Source of the DNA: an uncultured Thermomicrobiales bacterium
GTDB lineage: Bacteria; Chloroflexota; Chloroflexia; Thermomicrobiales; UBA6265
Reading direction: 5' to 3'
DNA length: 8,504 nt
Assembly: GCA_902806375.1 (NCBI GenBank)
Contig: CADCWK010000079.1
Location: forward strand, 1 to 8,504
Shown here: one piece after another, positions 1 to 5,513 of the stretch
How the letters are laid out: each line of letters starts with the position of its first letter
Position numbering within the stretch: position 1 is the stretch's first letter
Position numbers and translations under genes: made by a program
The notes under the pieces: model-generated
Seen by the model: only the letters and a program-made list of their open reading frames with translations
The model's database searches: none
What the model was told of the DNA's origin: nothing

Positions 1-710
1 GTGACGGAGGTAAGGATCGTCACTTCGCGCCCGATCGAACGGACATCGAGGCTGGCCTCGACGATCGACGGCGTGATATTGACGTTCTGGGTCGACGAGT
101 CCAGCCGGTTCCCGTCCGTGGTGACGGCATAGACCGGGGCGCGGATGGCGATCTGGCCGTTCTGGCCGGCGATGTCGATGTCGACCCGCGCCGCGTTGAT
201 CGTCTCCATGATGCTGCGTGGCCCGCTGATCGTCACCTCGGGCGCCGAGAGTCGCTGCCCGAGGACCTGCCGGTCCGTCAGGTCCTCAGGGACCGTCCGG
301 ATCGTGATGGGGAAAACCTCACTGATCATCTCGTCGACCACGATGGACGCCGTGGACGGGGTTACCCGGTAGTCGATGAACCGCTCCTGCTCGATCGGCA
401 CGATCGGGACGATATACGTCCCAGGCTGATCGATACCGCCGAGGTCGAGCGTCAACGCGAGGTTGCGGCTCGTCAGGTCGTCCATCACCGAGGCGGGCCC
501 AGTGGCAGTGACGCTGGCGACGATCTCGGTCGTCGAGACGACGAGGCCGTCGCCGGGAACGCCATAGGAGACCGGGGTGTTGGGCAGTGACCGGGTCTCG
601 TCCGGATCCGCCAGACTGGTCACCCAACCCCATAACAGCACGGCGAGGATGACGGAGAGGACCATGCGCAGGAGGACGCTCCTGGTCGGTCTGAGGCGCG
701 CGATATCCAT
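1..710 (-). CDS. cdaR: YbbR-domain protein CdaR, regulator of the diadenylate cyclase (5' part; cut by the window edge)
   Basis: The reading frame opens with ATG at 710 and runs unbroken for 236 codons off the left edge, so the C-terminus is missing. Seen: a short basic N-terminus (MDIARLRPTR), one hydrophobic segment at about residues 14-33, then an extracytoplasmic beta-rich region. Two YbbR-type repeats can be outlined at about 39-126 and 132-222; each ends in a 'TPS' strand (VTPSTASIVV, ITPSIVEASL). The second contains the typical 'APEVTISGPRSIMETI' stretch. A third repeat seems to begin near residue 228. YbbR/CdaR proteins are membrane-anchored partners that modulate CdaA, and here the gene directly follows cdaA with a 42-nt spacer. 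No ATG, GTG or TTG lies in frame between the cdaA stop and this ATG, which settles the start, although no clear Shine-Dalgarno precedes it. Family assignment is strong; a regulatory effect on this CdaA is inferred from context. Confidence 0.88.
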   Translation of the reverse strand, partial: MDIARLRPTRSVLLRMVLSVILAVLLWGWVTSLADPDETRSLPNTPVSYGVPGDGLVVSTTEIVASVTATGPASVMDDLTSRNLALTLDLGGIDQPGTYIVPIVPIEQERFIDYRVTPSTASIVVDEMISEVFPITIRTVPEDLTDRQVLGQRLSAPEVTISGPRSIMETINAARVDIDIAGQNGQIAIRAPVYAVTTDGNRLDSSTQNVNITPSIVEASLDVRSIGREVTILTSV

Positions 711-752
711 GTCAGTGCCGCTTCGGCGGGTCGTGATGTGGAGACAGGCTCG

Positions 753-1709
753 TCACTGGCTGACCTTGCTGGTGTCTGGCTCATGGCGGACTGGAGGCTT
801 CGGGGTGCCGATCTTCACGTCCGGTACGATCGGCGAGGTCCGGCCGGATGTCCGGTTCGACTCCGAGAGACGCTGCTGGAGCGCCTGGGCCCATGACGAG
901 CTCTGCGCCCGGCTGTCCGGGCGGTCGAGGCGAAGCAGGGACCGCAGGACGCGACGCAGGCGGTCCTGGTCGAGGTTCCGGATCAGTCGGCCGTTGTGGG
1001 CCACGGACATCTGCCCCGTCTCCTCGGACACGACGACGGCCAGGGCGTCGGATTCCTCGGTGATCCCGATCGCGGCCCGGTGGCGGGTCCCGAGCTGACC
1101 GGTCGCCGAGATATTGTCGGTGAGGGGGAGCACGACGCTGGCGGCGACGATCCGGTCTCCCCGGACGAGCACCGCGGCGTCGTGAAGCGGGGAATTGGGA
1201 AAGAAGACCGTGATCAGGAGCTGGCGAGTGAGATCGCCGTGGATCGGGACGCCGCGATCGGCGAAGTCCTGAAGACCAGTCTCGCGCTCGATCACGATCA
1301 ACGCGCCGAACCGCTGCCGGCTGAGCTGGACGCCGGCCCGGACGATCTCGTCGACCATGCGCTCCATCGCCTCGTTCGAGGTGGCGTTCTGGAACGGTGG
1401 CCGCAGCCACGAGCCAGCGTGGCCGAGTTGCTCGAGCGCCCGGCGTAGCTCCGTCTGGAAGATGATCGGGATGGCCACGACGAGGGCCGGCCAGAGGTTC
1501 CGCAGCAGCCAGTTGAACGTGGTGAGCTGAAGGGTATTGGCCAGAAAGAAGACCAGCGCGGACAGGATCACGATGCCGCGGAGCAACTGCGTAGCGCGCG
1601 TCCCCTGGGCGACCCAGAGCAGCCAGTAGATGATGATAGACACGACGGTGATGTCGAGCAGGGTCCGGAAATCTAGGAGGCGGAAGACGAGCCAACCCAC
1701 ATCAGGCAT
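753..1709 (-). CDS. cdaA: Membrane diadenylate cyclase CdaA (c-di-AMP synthase)
   Basis: A 318-residue protein, longer than the usual ~270-280. CdaA condenses two ATP into the second messenger c-di-AMP at the inner face of the membrane. Seen: hydrophobic segments at about 17-34, 44-60 and 70-84, then the DAC (DisA_N) domain from about 85 to 250. Family landmarks are the FQTELRRALEQLG linker, NSPLHDAAVLVRGDRI (D177-A178-A179, where most members have DGA), GTRHRAAIGITEESDA (T208 R209 H210 R211, the RHR nucleotide-binding motif) and VVSEETG (227-232). Residues ~264-318 form a polar tail rich in Ser, Arg and Pro with no recognised domain. An in-frame TAG sits immediately before the ATG, so no upstream start is possible; a weak GGTGG lies 4 nt before it. 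cdaR follows 42 nt downstream, the standard pairing. A promoter-like motif lies in the 95-bp spacer upstream. Identity is firm; whether the Gly-to-Ala change alters activity is unknown. Confidence 0.95.
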   Translation of the reverse strand: MPDVGWLVFRLLDFRTLLDITVVSIIIYWLLWVAQGTRATQLLRGIVILSALVFFLANTLQLTTFNWLLRNLWPALVVAIPIIFQTELRRALEQLGHAGSWLRPPFQNATSNEAMERMVDEIVRAGVQLSRQRFGALIVIERETGLQDFADRGVPIHGDLTRQLLITVFFPNSPLHDAAVLVRGDRIVAASVVLPLTDNISATGQLGTRHRAAIGITEESDALAVVVSEETGQMSVAHNGRLIRNLDQDRLRRVLRSLLRLDRPDSRAQSSSWAQALQQRLSESNRTSGRTSPIVPDVKIGTPKPPVRHEPDTSKVSQ

Positions 1710-1748
1710 CTAACCACCGGTGCATCGATCGCCGAGAACAGCCTAAGC

Positions 1749-1757
1749 ATTCTAGCA
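1749..1757 (-). promoter_or_regulatory. Candidate extended -10 promoter for cdaA-cdaR
   Basis: On the minus strand the 95-bp spacer between the loader gene and cdaA carries TGCTAGAAT, a good match to the extended -10 form TGnTATAAT. No convincing -35 hexamer lies 16-18 bp upstream, as is common for extended -10 promoters. A start about 7 nt downstream would give a leader of roughly 33 nt. This would let cdaA-cdaR be expressed apart from the replication genes. It rests on a sequence match only. Confidence 0.4.
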
Positions 1758-1804
1758 CTGACCGTCCGTGGGACCTCCGGCAAAGCGTGCGGGCGGGTCC
1801 AGCG

Positions 1805-2599
1805 TTACCGTCGCCCGCGGGGTCTCGGCGCGGGCAGCCACGCCGGCCGGCGGAAGTCCTCGGCGTCGATCTGGACTGTGGTGGTCAGCCGCTGGTCGAG
1901 GAGTCGGCTGCGTATCCGGTCCTCGATCTCGTAGACGTCGTGGTTGGAGGTGACCACCGTGGCCGACCGCTCGTTGTAGCGGTGATTGATGATCTGGAAC
2001 AGCTTCTCGCGCGCCCAGGGGGTCGTGTTCTCGGTGCCGAGGTCATCGAGGATCAGCAGATCGGCCCGGCGGATCTGTTCGAACCGCTCGTCGTACGAGA
2101 CGCCTCGGTTCGGGTCGAAGGTGGCCCGGAGGTGGTCCAGCAGGTCCGGCACGACGAGGAACAGGATGTTGCTCATCGGGAATCGCTCGAGACGATCCTT
2201 GGCGATCGCGATGGCGAGATGGGTCTTGCCGGTCCCGACGCCGCCGGAGAGGAAGAGCCAGCCGTCCGGGTTGTCGGCGTAGTCGCGGGCGGACTGCAGC
2301 GCGTCCTGGACCCCAGGGATGCTGCCGTCGAAGTCGTCGAAGGTATGGGCCGTGAACGCGTCGAGATTCGAGAGCCGGCCCAGTTCGTTGGAGCGTCGCT
2401 CGTTCTGTTCCCGGACCTTGCAGTCGCACGGGAACAGCTTCCCGAAGCTCGGGTGGCTCGTCGGGACATCCCTGCGGAGATACCCGGCGTCGTTGCAGAT
2501 CGCGCACGTCGGCGCCGGGGCCAGTGGCGGCTCGTAGCCCGGGGGCCGCTCGGGCTCGACGAGATGGATGCGGCGCAGGACATCGCCCAGTGGCTTCAT
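1805..2599 (-). CDS. DnaC/DnaI-like AAA+ ATPase, probable replicative helicase loader
   Basis: A 264-residue protein with the layout of Gram-positive DnaI and DnaC-type loaders. An N-terminal zinc-binding motif, C32-x2-C35 with C58-x-C60 (CAICNDAGYL ... FPCDC), is followed by an AAA+ ATPase core. Seen: Walker A GGVGTGKTH (about 119-127, K125, T126), Walker B LLILDDLG (181-188, D185 D186), a sensor-1-like VVTSN (215-219) and an arginine-rich box DRIRSRLLD (227-235) where the arginine finger is expected. The family uses ATP to open or hold the DnaB hexamer so it can be placed on single-stranded DNA. The start ATG overlaps the stop of the DnaD-like gene in ATGA, and a strong ribosome binding site lies 9 nt upstream. 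Placement two genes after dnaB supports the loader role. IstB-type transposition helpers share this fold, but no transposase is nearby and IstB proteins lack this zinc motif. The exact symbol (dnaC or dnaI) is left open. Confidence 0.88.
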   Translation of the reverse strand: MKPLGDVLRRIHLVEPERPPGYEPPLAPAPTCAICNDAGYLRRDVPTSHPSFGKLFPCDCKVREQNERRSNELGRLSNLDAFTAHTFDDFDGSIPGVQDALQSARDYADNPDGWLFLSGGVGTGKTHLAIAIAKDRLERFPMSNILFLVVPDLLDHLRATFDPNRGVSYDERFEQIRRADLLILDDLGTENTTPWAREKLFQIINHRYNERSATVVTSNHDVYEIEDRIRSRLLDQRLTTTVQIDAEDFRRPAWLPAPRPRGRR

Positions 2600-3318
2600 C
2601 GGGACGAACCCCTCTCCCCGGCGGGCTGGCCCGATCGGTCACCGCCGGACGCGACACGGGGACGATCGTCCTCGCCGCGGCCATTGGTATCCCAGGAGCC
2701 CAGGATCCGCTGGATGTACTTCCAGTTCCGACGGTTGTAGTTGACGGCCTCGGTGATCGCGTCCTCGATCCAGTCCTGTGGGTACCGCTCCATCGCGTCG
2801 ACGATCTGATCGGCGACGAGGGGCGTCAGGAGACCGATGTTCTGCTCATAGCGCCGAAAGATATTGGGACGCTCGGGCCGGATCTGCGGCACGTCATTGC
2901 CGTCCCAAACGGCCTCGGGTGCGGCGACCGCCCCCCGCGCCATCGCCGCGACCATGGCCTGCGACGCGGGTGTGTTGACATAGTACCAAGTCCGGTCGCC
3001 CTGGTCATACTGGGCGATGAACCGGAGGAGCGAGCCGCGACCGACCGACAGGTCGATCCCGTTCGTGATCCGACGGTCCGGCTCGTTCGGGTTGCCGGGC
3101 ACGCGGAGCGCGGTCCGCAGGCTCGGGTCGCGCAGCAGGCCGTAGTGGGCGACCGGGGAGTGGAACCCGCCCGCCTCGTGCACGAGCCGGAACATCGTCA
3201 GGGTGACATGCAGTTCCGCTGGCTCGGCGATGCTCGGAAGCAGGTCGGTGAAGAAGGCGTGCGGGATCGGGACGGCCGGGTCCGTCTCCACGATGAAGCC
3301 ACCGAATCGTTCAGCCAT
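2596..3318 (-). CDS. DnaD-domain primosome protein
   Basis: A 240-residue protein. The C-terminal ~60 residues before the tail (about 151-210) match the DnaD/DnaB_2 domain: NIFRRYEQNIGLLTPLVADQ, then a helix with DWIEDAITEAV, then the diagnostic ending YNRRNWKYIQRILGSW, equivalent to the family's 'Y-I-x-x-I-L-x-x-W' motif that contacts single-stranded DNA. Residues 1-115 are predicted here to be a winged-helix-like N-terminal half, though I cannot show that directly. Residues ~211-240 are a charged, Gly/Arg-rich, probably disordered tail. In Bacillus-like systems DnaD binds origin or restart DNA and brings in the helicase with its loader. The start ATG at 3318 is 2 nt past the dnaB stop. No Shine-Dalgarno is visible, so translation probably depends on ribosomes ending dnaB. 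The frame continues open upstream inside dnaB, but that stretch is a shadow. The C-terminal domain is clear; the precise role is inferred from neighbours. Confidence 0.85.
   Translation of the reverse strand: MAERFGGFIVETDPAVPIPHAFFTDLLPSIAEPAELHVTLTMFRLVHEAGGFHSPVAHYGLLRDPSLRTALRVPGNPNEPDRRITNGIDLSVGRGSLLRFIAQYDQGDRTWYYVNTPASQAMVAAMARGAVAAPEAVWDGNDVPQIRPERPNIFRRYEQNIGLLTPLVADQIVDAMERYPQDWIEDAITEAVNYNRRNWKYIQRILGSWDTNGRGEDDRPRVASGGDRSGQPAGERGSSR
2609..2616 (-). promoter_or_regulatory. Ribosome binding site of the helicase-loader gene
   Basis: GAGAGGGG on the minus strand, 9 nt before the ATG at 2599 and inside the 3' end of the DnaD-like gene. It confirms the ATG that overlaps the preceding stop codon and suggests the loader can be initiated independently as well as by coupling. 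Confidence 0.65.
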
Positions 3319-3320
3319 CG

Positions 3321-4670
3321 CTATCGACTCGCATCCCGGTGCACTTCGAGATCCGCGAAGCGGGCGGTCTGTTCGAAGAACCGCAGGTTGATCGAGCCGA
3401 CCGGCCCGTTGCGGTGCTTGGCGAGGATGATCTCGGCGATGCCCCGCTTGTCCGTCTCCTCGTCGTACTTGTCCTCCCGGTAGATGAACATGACCAGGTC
3501 GGCGTCCTGCTCGATCGAACCGGACTCGCGCAAGTCGGAGAGCATCGGCCGGTGGTCCGAGCGGGTCTCGACGGCCCGGGAGAGCTGCGACAGCGCGACG
3601 ACGGGGACATTGAGCTCGCGGGCGAGGCCCTTGAGCCCACGCGAGATCTCGGCGATCTCCTGGACCCGGTTGTCGTTGCGCCGCCCGCTGGACATGAGCT
3701 GGAGGTAGTCGACGACGATCATGTCGAGGCCCTGCTCGGACATCAGGCGCCGCGCCTTGGATCGGACTTCCATGATGCCGGCGCCGGCCGTGTCGTCGAT
3801 GAAGATCTTGGCCTCGCTGAGGCGGCCCAGTGCCCGTGACAGCCGTTCCCACTCGTGGTCGTCGACCTGGCCGAGCCGGAGCCGGTGCGAGTCGATCCCC
3901 GTCTCGGTCGAGAGGAGTCGGTACGCCAGTTGCTCGGCGCTCATCTCCATGCTGAAGATCCCGACCGACTTGCCATGGAGCAGGGCGGCCCCGTGGGTGA
4001 TCCCGAGGGCGAAGGCGGTCTTGCCCATGCTGGGCCGGGCGGCGAGGATGATGAGGTCGGACCGCTGGAAGCCGCCGGTCATGGCGTCCAGGTCCTTGTA
4101 CCCGGTCCCGACACCGACGATGGCGTTACGGTTGTCCCCGTTGGGGGTGATCCGGTTGAAGATGCCCTCGAGGACCTCGTCCAGCGGGACGAAGTCGCGG
4201 GTGGTCCGTTGCTGGCTGATCTGGAGGATGAGCTTCTCGGCCCGGTCGAGGGCGATCTCCGTCGTGATGGAGTCCTCGAAGCCGATCTCGACGATGTCGG
4301 TGCCCGCCGAGATGAGCCGACGCAGCGCCGCGTCGCGCTCCACGATCCGGGCGTAGTACTCGACGTGCACCGATGTGGGGACGGCCGTCAGCAGGCTGGC
4401 GAGATAGGCCGTACCGCCTGCCTGCTCGAGCTGACCGGCATGGTCGAGGCGGTCGGATAGCGTCACCAGGTCCGACGGCTGCCGGTCCTGGTAGAGCTCC
4501 TTGATCGCACGGAAGATGACGACGTTGCTGGGGAGGTAGAAGTCCTCCGGGCGCAGGAAGGAGTCGATGCGGATGATGGCGTCCCGGTCGATCAGGAGAC
4601 TCCCGAGGACCGATTGCTCCGCATCGATGTTGTTGGGGGGAAGACGATCGACCGCGTGCAAGGCGACCAT
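3321..4670 (-). CDS. dnaB: Replicative DNA helicase DnaB
   Basis: A 449-residue protein, the normal length, with no intein. DnaB is the hexameric RecA-fold helicase that unwinds DNA at the replication fork. Seen: the N-terminal DnaB_N helical domain (about 8-112, starting LPPNNIDAEQSVLGSLLID), the linker helix, and the C-terminal RecA-like domain from about 185. The latter has Walker A ARPSMGKTA (211-219, K217, T218), the FSMEMS segment with catalytic E241, Walker B MIVVDYLQLM (317-326, D321), the SQLSR motif (361-365), LSDLRESGSIEQDAD (377-391) and KHRNGPVG (418-425) carrying the expected arginine finger R420. The start is fixed by a strong ribosome binding site 8 nt upstream. The gene is 143 bp after rplI, a common bacterial neighbour, and 2 nt before the DnaD-like gene. 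No TA-containing -10 motif is present in the spacer, so transcription probably comes from upstream of rplI. Confidence 0.98.
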   Translation of the reverse strand: MVALHAVDRLPPNNIDAEQSVLGSLLIDRDAIIRIDSFLRPEDFYLPSNVVIFRAIKELYQDRQPSDLVTLSDRLDHAGQLEQAGGTAYLASLLTAVPTSVHVEYYARIVERDAALRRLISAGTDIVEIGFEDSITTEIALDRAEKLILQISQQRTTRDFVPLDEVLEGIFNRITPNGDNRNAIVGVGTGYKDLDAMTGGFQRSDLIILAARPSMGKTAFALGITHGAALLHGKSVGIFSMEMSAEQLAYRLLSTETGIDSHRLRLGQVDDHEWERLSRALGRLSEAKIFIDDTAGAGIMEVRSKARRLMSEQGLDMIVVDYLQLMSSGRRNDNRVQEIAEISRGLKGLARELNVPVVALSQLSRAVETRSDHRPMLSDLRESGSIEQDADLVMFIYREDKYDEETDKRGIAEIILAKHRNGPVGSINLRFFEQTARFADLEVHRDASR

Positions 4671-4678
4671 CGCGGAGG

Positions 4679-4686
4679 CTCCTTTC
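4679..4686 (-). promoter_or_regulatory. Ribosome binding site of dnaB
   Basis: GAAAGGAG on the minus strand, 8 nt before the ATG at 4670: a near-perfect Shine-Dalgarno at ideal spacing, which decides the dnaB start. Confidence 0.8.
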
Positions 4687-4770
4687 GCAACGCTTCCGGG
4701 AGGATGGTCCGCGAGACGGGCGAGGCAGCCGGCAGAGCCGGGTGACCTCGAACGCGGTCTGGTTGTGGGA

Positions 4771-4805
4771 CACCGCGGCGGGGAACGGGGATTCCCGCCG
4801 CGGTG
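4771..4805 (-). terminator. Strong GC-rich hairpin between rplI and dnaB (possible attenuator or terminator)
   Basis: A 12-bp perfect inverted repeat, CACCGCGGCGGG (4771-4782) with CCCGCCGCGGTG (4794-4805), with an 11-nt loop that can itself add two A-T pairs after a one-base bulge. It begins 8 nt past the rplI stop codon in the direction of transcription. No run of T follows it on the minus strand, so it is not a classical Rho-independent terminator. It could be a partial terminator setting the rplI:dnaB ratio, an RNA-processing or mRNA-stabilising structure, or a U-tract-less terminator of the kind proposed for some high-GC bacteria. The structure is certain; the function is not. Confidence 0.5.
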
Positions 4806-4813
4806 GGTGACGA

Positions 4814-5320
4814 CTAGGCTTCGACCAGGTCGGTCTCAGCCCGGGCGGCCGGTTCGGAGCCCTCGGTCTCGGCTTCCGCCTCGACCGTCACGGTGATCGT
4901 CGGACGGAGGCGACCGACGAGGTGGACGGTGACGGTGTGATCCCCCGTCGACCGGATCGCCTCGCTGAGGACGATCTTGCGGCGGTCGACTTCCTCACCG
5001 ACCTGGGCCTCGAGTCGCTCGGCGATGTCACCAGCGGTGACCGAGCCGAACAGCCGGCCGGTGTCCGCACTGGCGCGGGCCGTGAAGACGAGCTTCTGGC
5101 CGTTGATCTTGTCCGCCAGCGCCTGGAGCTGGGCTTCCTGCTTGGCGATCTTCCGGGTCTGGACGCGCTGGATCTCGGCGACCTGCTTGAGCTCGCCATC
5201 CGTGGCGAGGACCGCGAACCCCTTCGGGATCAGGTAGTTGCGGGCGTACCCGTTCTTGACCGTGACGACATCCCACTTCGTCCCCAGCTGCGGAACATCT
5301 TCGCGGAGCACAATCTTCAT
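4814..5320 (-). CDS. rplI: 50S ribosomal protein L9 (bL9)
   Basis: A 168-residue protein. bL9 binds 23S rRNA near the L1 stalk and reaches towards the neighbouring ribosome, helping to keep reading frame. Seen: the N-terminal rRNA-binding domain MKIVLREDVPQLG followed by the hallmark VKNGYARNYLIPKGFA (21-36), the long connecting helix (about 41-73), and the C-terminal domain (about 74-147) with GRLFGSVTAGDIA and the DRRKIVLSEAI helix. Two oddities: W16 occupies a place in the N-terminal signature that is normally Gly or Asn, and the last ~20 residues form an acidic, Ala/Glu-rich tail beyond the usual ~148-150 residues. AGGAAGG lies 11 nt upstream of the ATG. The neighbour upstream is an amidase, not the common rpsF-ssb-rpsR set, while dnaB downstream is the usual partner. 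Confidence 0.97.
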   Translation of the reverse strand: MKIVLREDVPQLGTKWDVVTVKNGYARNYLIPKGFAVLATDGELKQVAEIQRVQTRKIAKQEAQLQALADKINGQKLVFTARASADTGRLFGSVTAGDIAERLEAQVGEEVDRRKIVLSEAIRSTGDHTVTVHLVGRLRPTITVTVEAEAETEGSEPAARAETDLVEA

Positions 5321-5331
5321 TGAGACCTAAA

Positions 5332-5338
5332 CCTTCCT
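5332..5338 (-). promoter_or_regulatory. Ribosome binding site of rplI
   Basis: AGGAAGG on the minus strand, 11 nt before the ATG at 5320. Spacing is slightly long, but the match is strong and no other start fits the L9 N-terminus. Confidence 0.65.
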
Positions 5339-5433
5339 GACGAGCAATCACGGGTTGGGGCTGGACGCAGATCGGGGGGCACCGGTCGAAGGACGCAGTC
5401 GCCCCGCCGCACTCGCGGTCCGTTGAACGCTGA

Positions 5434-5442
5434 ACTGTACCA
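5434..5442 (-). promoter_or_regulatory. Candidate extended -10 promoter for rplI-dnaB-dnaD-loader
   Basis: TGGTACAGT on the minus strand fits TGnTAnnnT and lies in the 193-bp gap between the amidase and rplI. A start about 7 nt downstream would give a leader of roughly 107 nt. No clear -35 box is visible. The same motif form appears before cdaA and the amidase, which is mild support in such GC-rich spacers. Sequence match only. Confidence 0.33.
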
Positions 5443-5450
5443 CGGTCAGC

Positions 5451-5492
5451 GCCACGGGAGGCAGGTCCGCCGGCATCCCGCCGCCCCGTGGC
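5451..5492 (-). terminator. Inverted repeat downstream of the amidase gene (weak terminator candidate)
   Basis: GCCACGGG (5451-5458) and CCCGTGGC (5485-5492) form an 8-bp perfect stem with a 26-nt GC-rich loop, about 20 nt past the amidase stop codon. No T-run follows, and the loop is long. It is placed where the amidase transcript would be expected to end, just before the candidate rplI promoter, but the call is tentative. Confidence 0.28.
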
Positions 5493-5513
5493 CATGGGCC
5501 GGTCCCCGTGCCG

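Noticed and set aside
1805..2599. IstB-type transposition helper, hence a mobile element
   Set aside because: The N-terminal zinc motif, overlap with a DnaD-like gene and closeness to dnaB favour a helicase loader; there is no transposase or terminal inverted repeat in the window.
1787..2740. A 317-codon plus-strand frame opposite the loader gene
   Set aside because: It is in the same codon register as the loader gene and open for the same codon-bias reason; no recognisable domain and no ribosome binding site.
2524..3483. A 319-codon plus-strand frame across the DnaD-like gene
   Set aside because: Antisense shadow of two well-supported genes, with low-complexity translation and no motifs.
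3319..3852. Upstream extension of the DnaD-like frame into dnaB, which would give a 418-residue protein
   Set aside because: The extension overlaps conserved dnaB sequence by over 500 bp and reads as Arg/Gly/Pro-rich nonsense; the ATG at 3318 gives a protein of normal DnaD length.
3321..4670. Intein in dnaB, a frequent insertion site
   Set aside because: The 449-residue protein is continuous, with Walker A and Walker B at normal spacing and no splicing motifs.
4729..4741. Short hairpin CCGGC-AGA-GCCGG in the dnaB leader
   Set aside because: Only 5 bp with a 3-nt loop; such stems are frequent by chance in GC-rich DNA.
4674..4773. A possible small gene in the rplI-dnaB spacer (a minus-strand ATG at 4773)
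   Set aside because: The frame runs on through dnaB out of register, has no ribosome binding site, and its sequence is arginine-rich without motifs.
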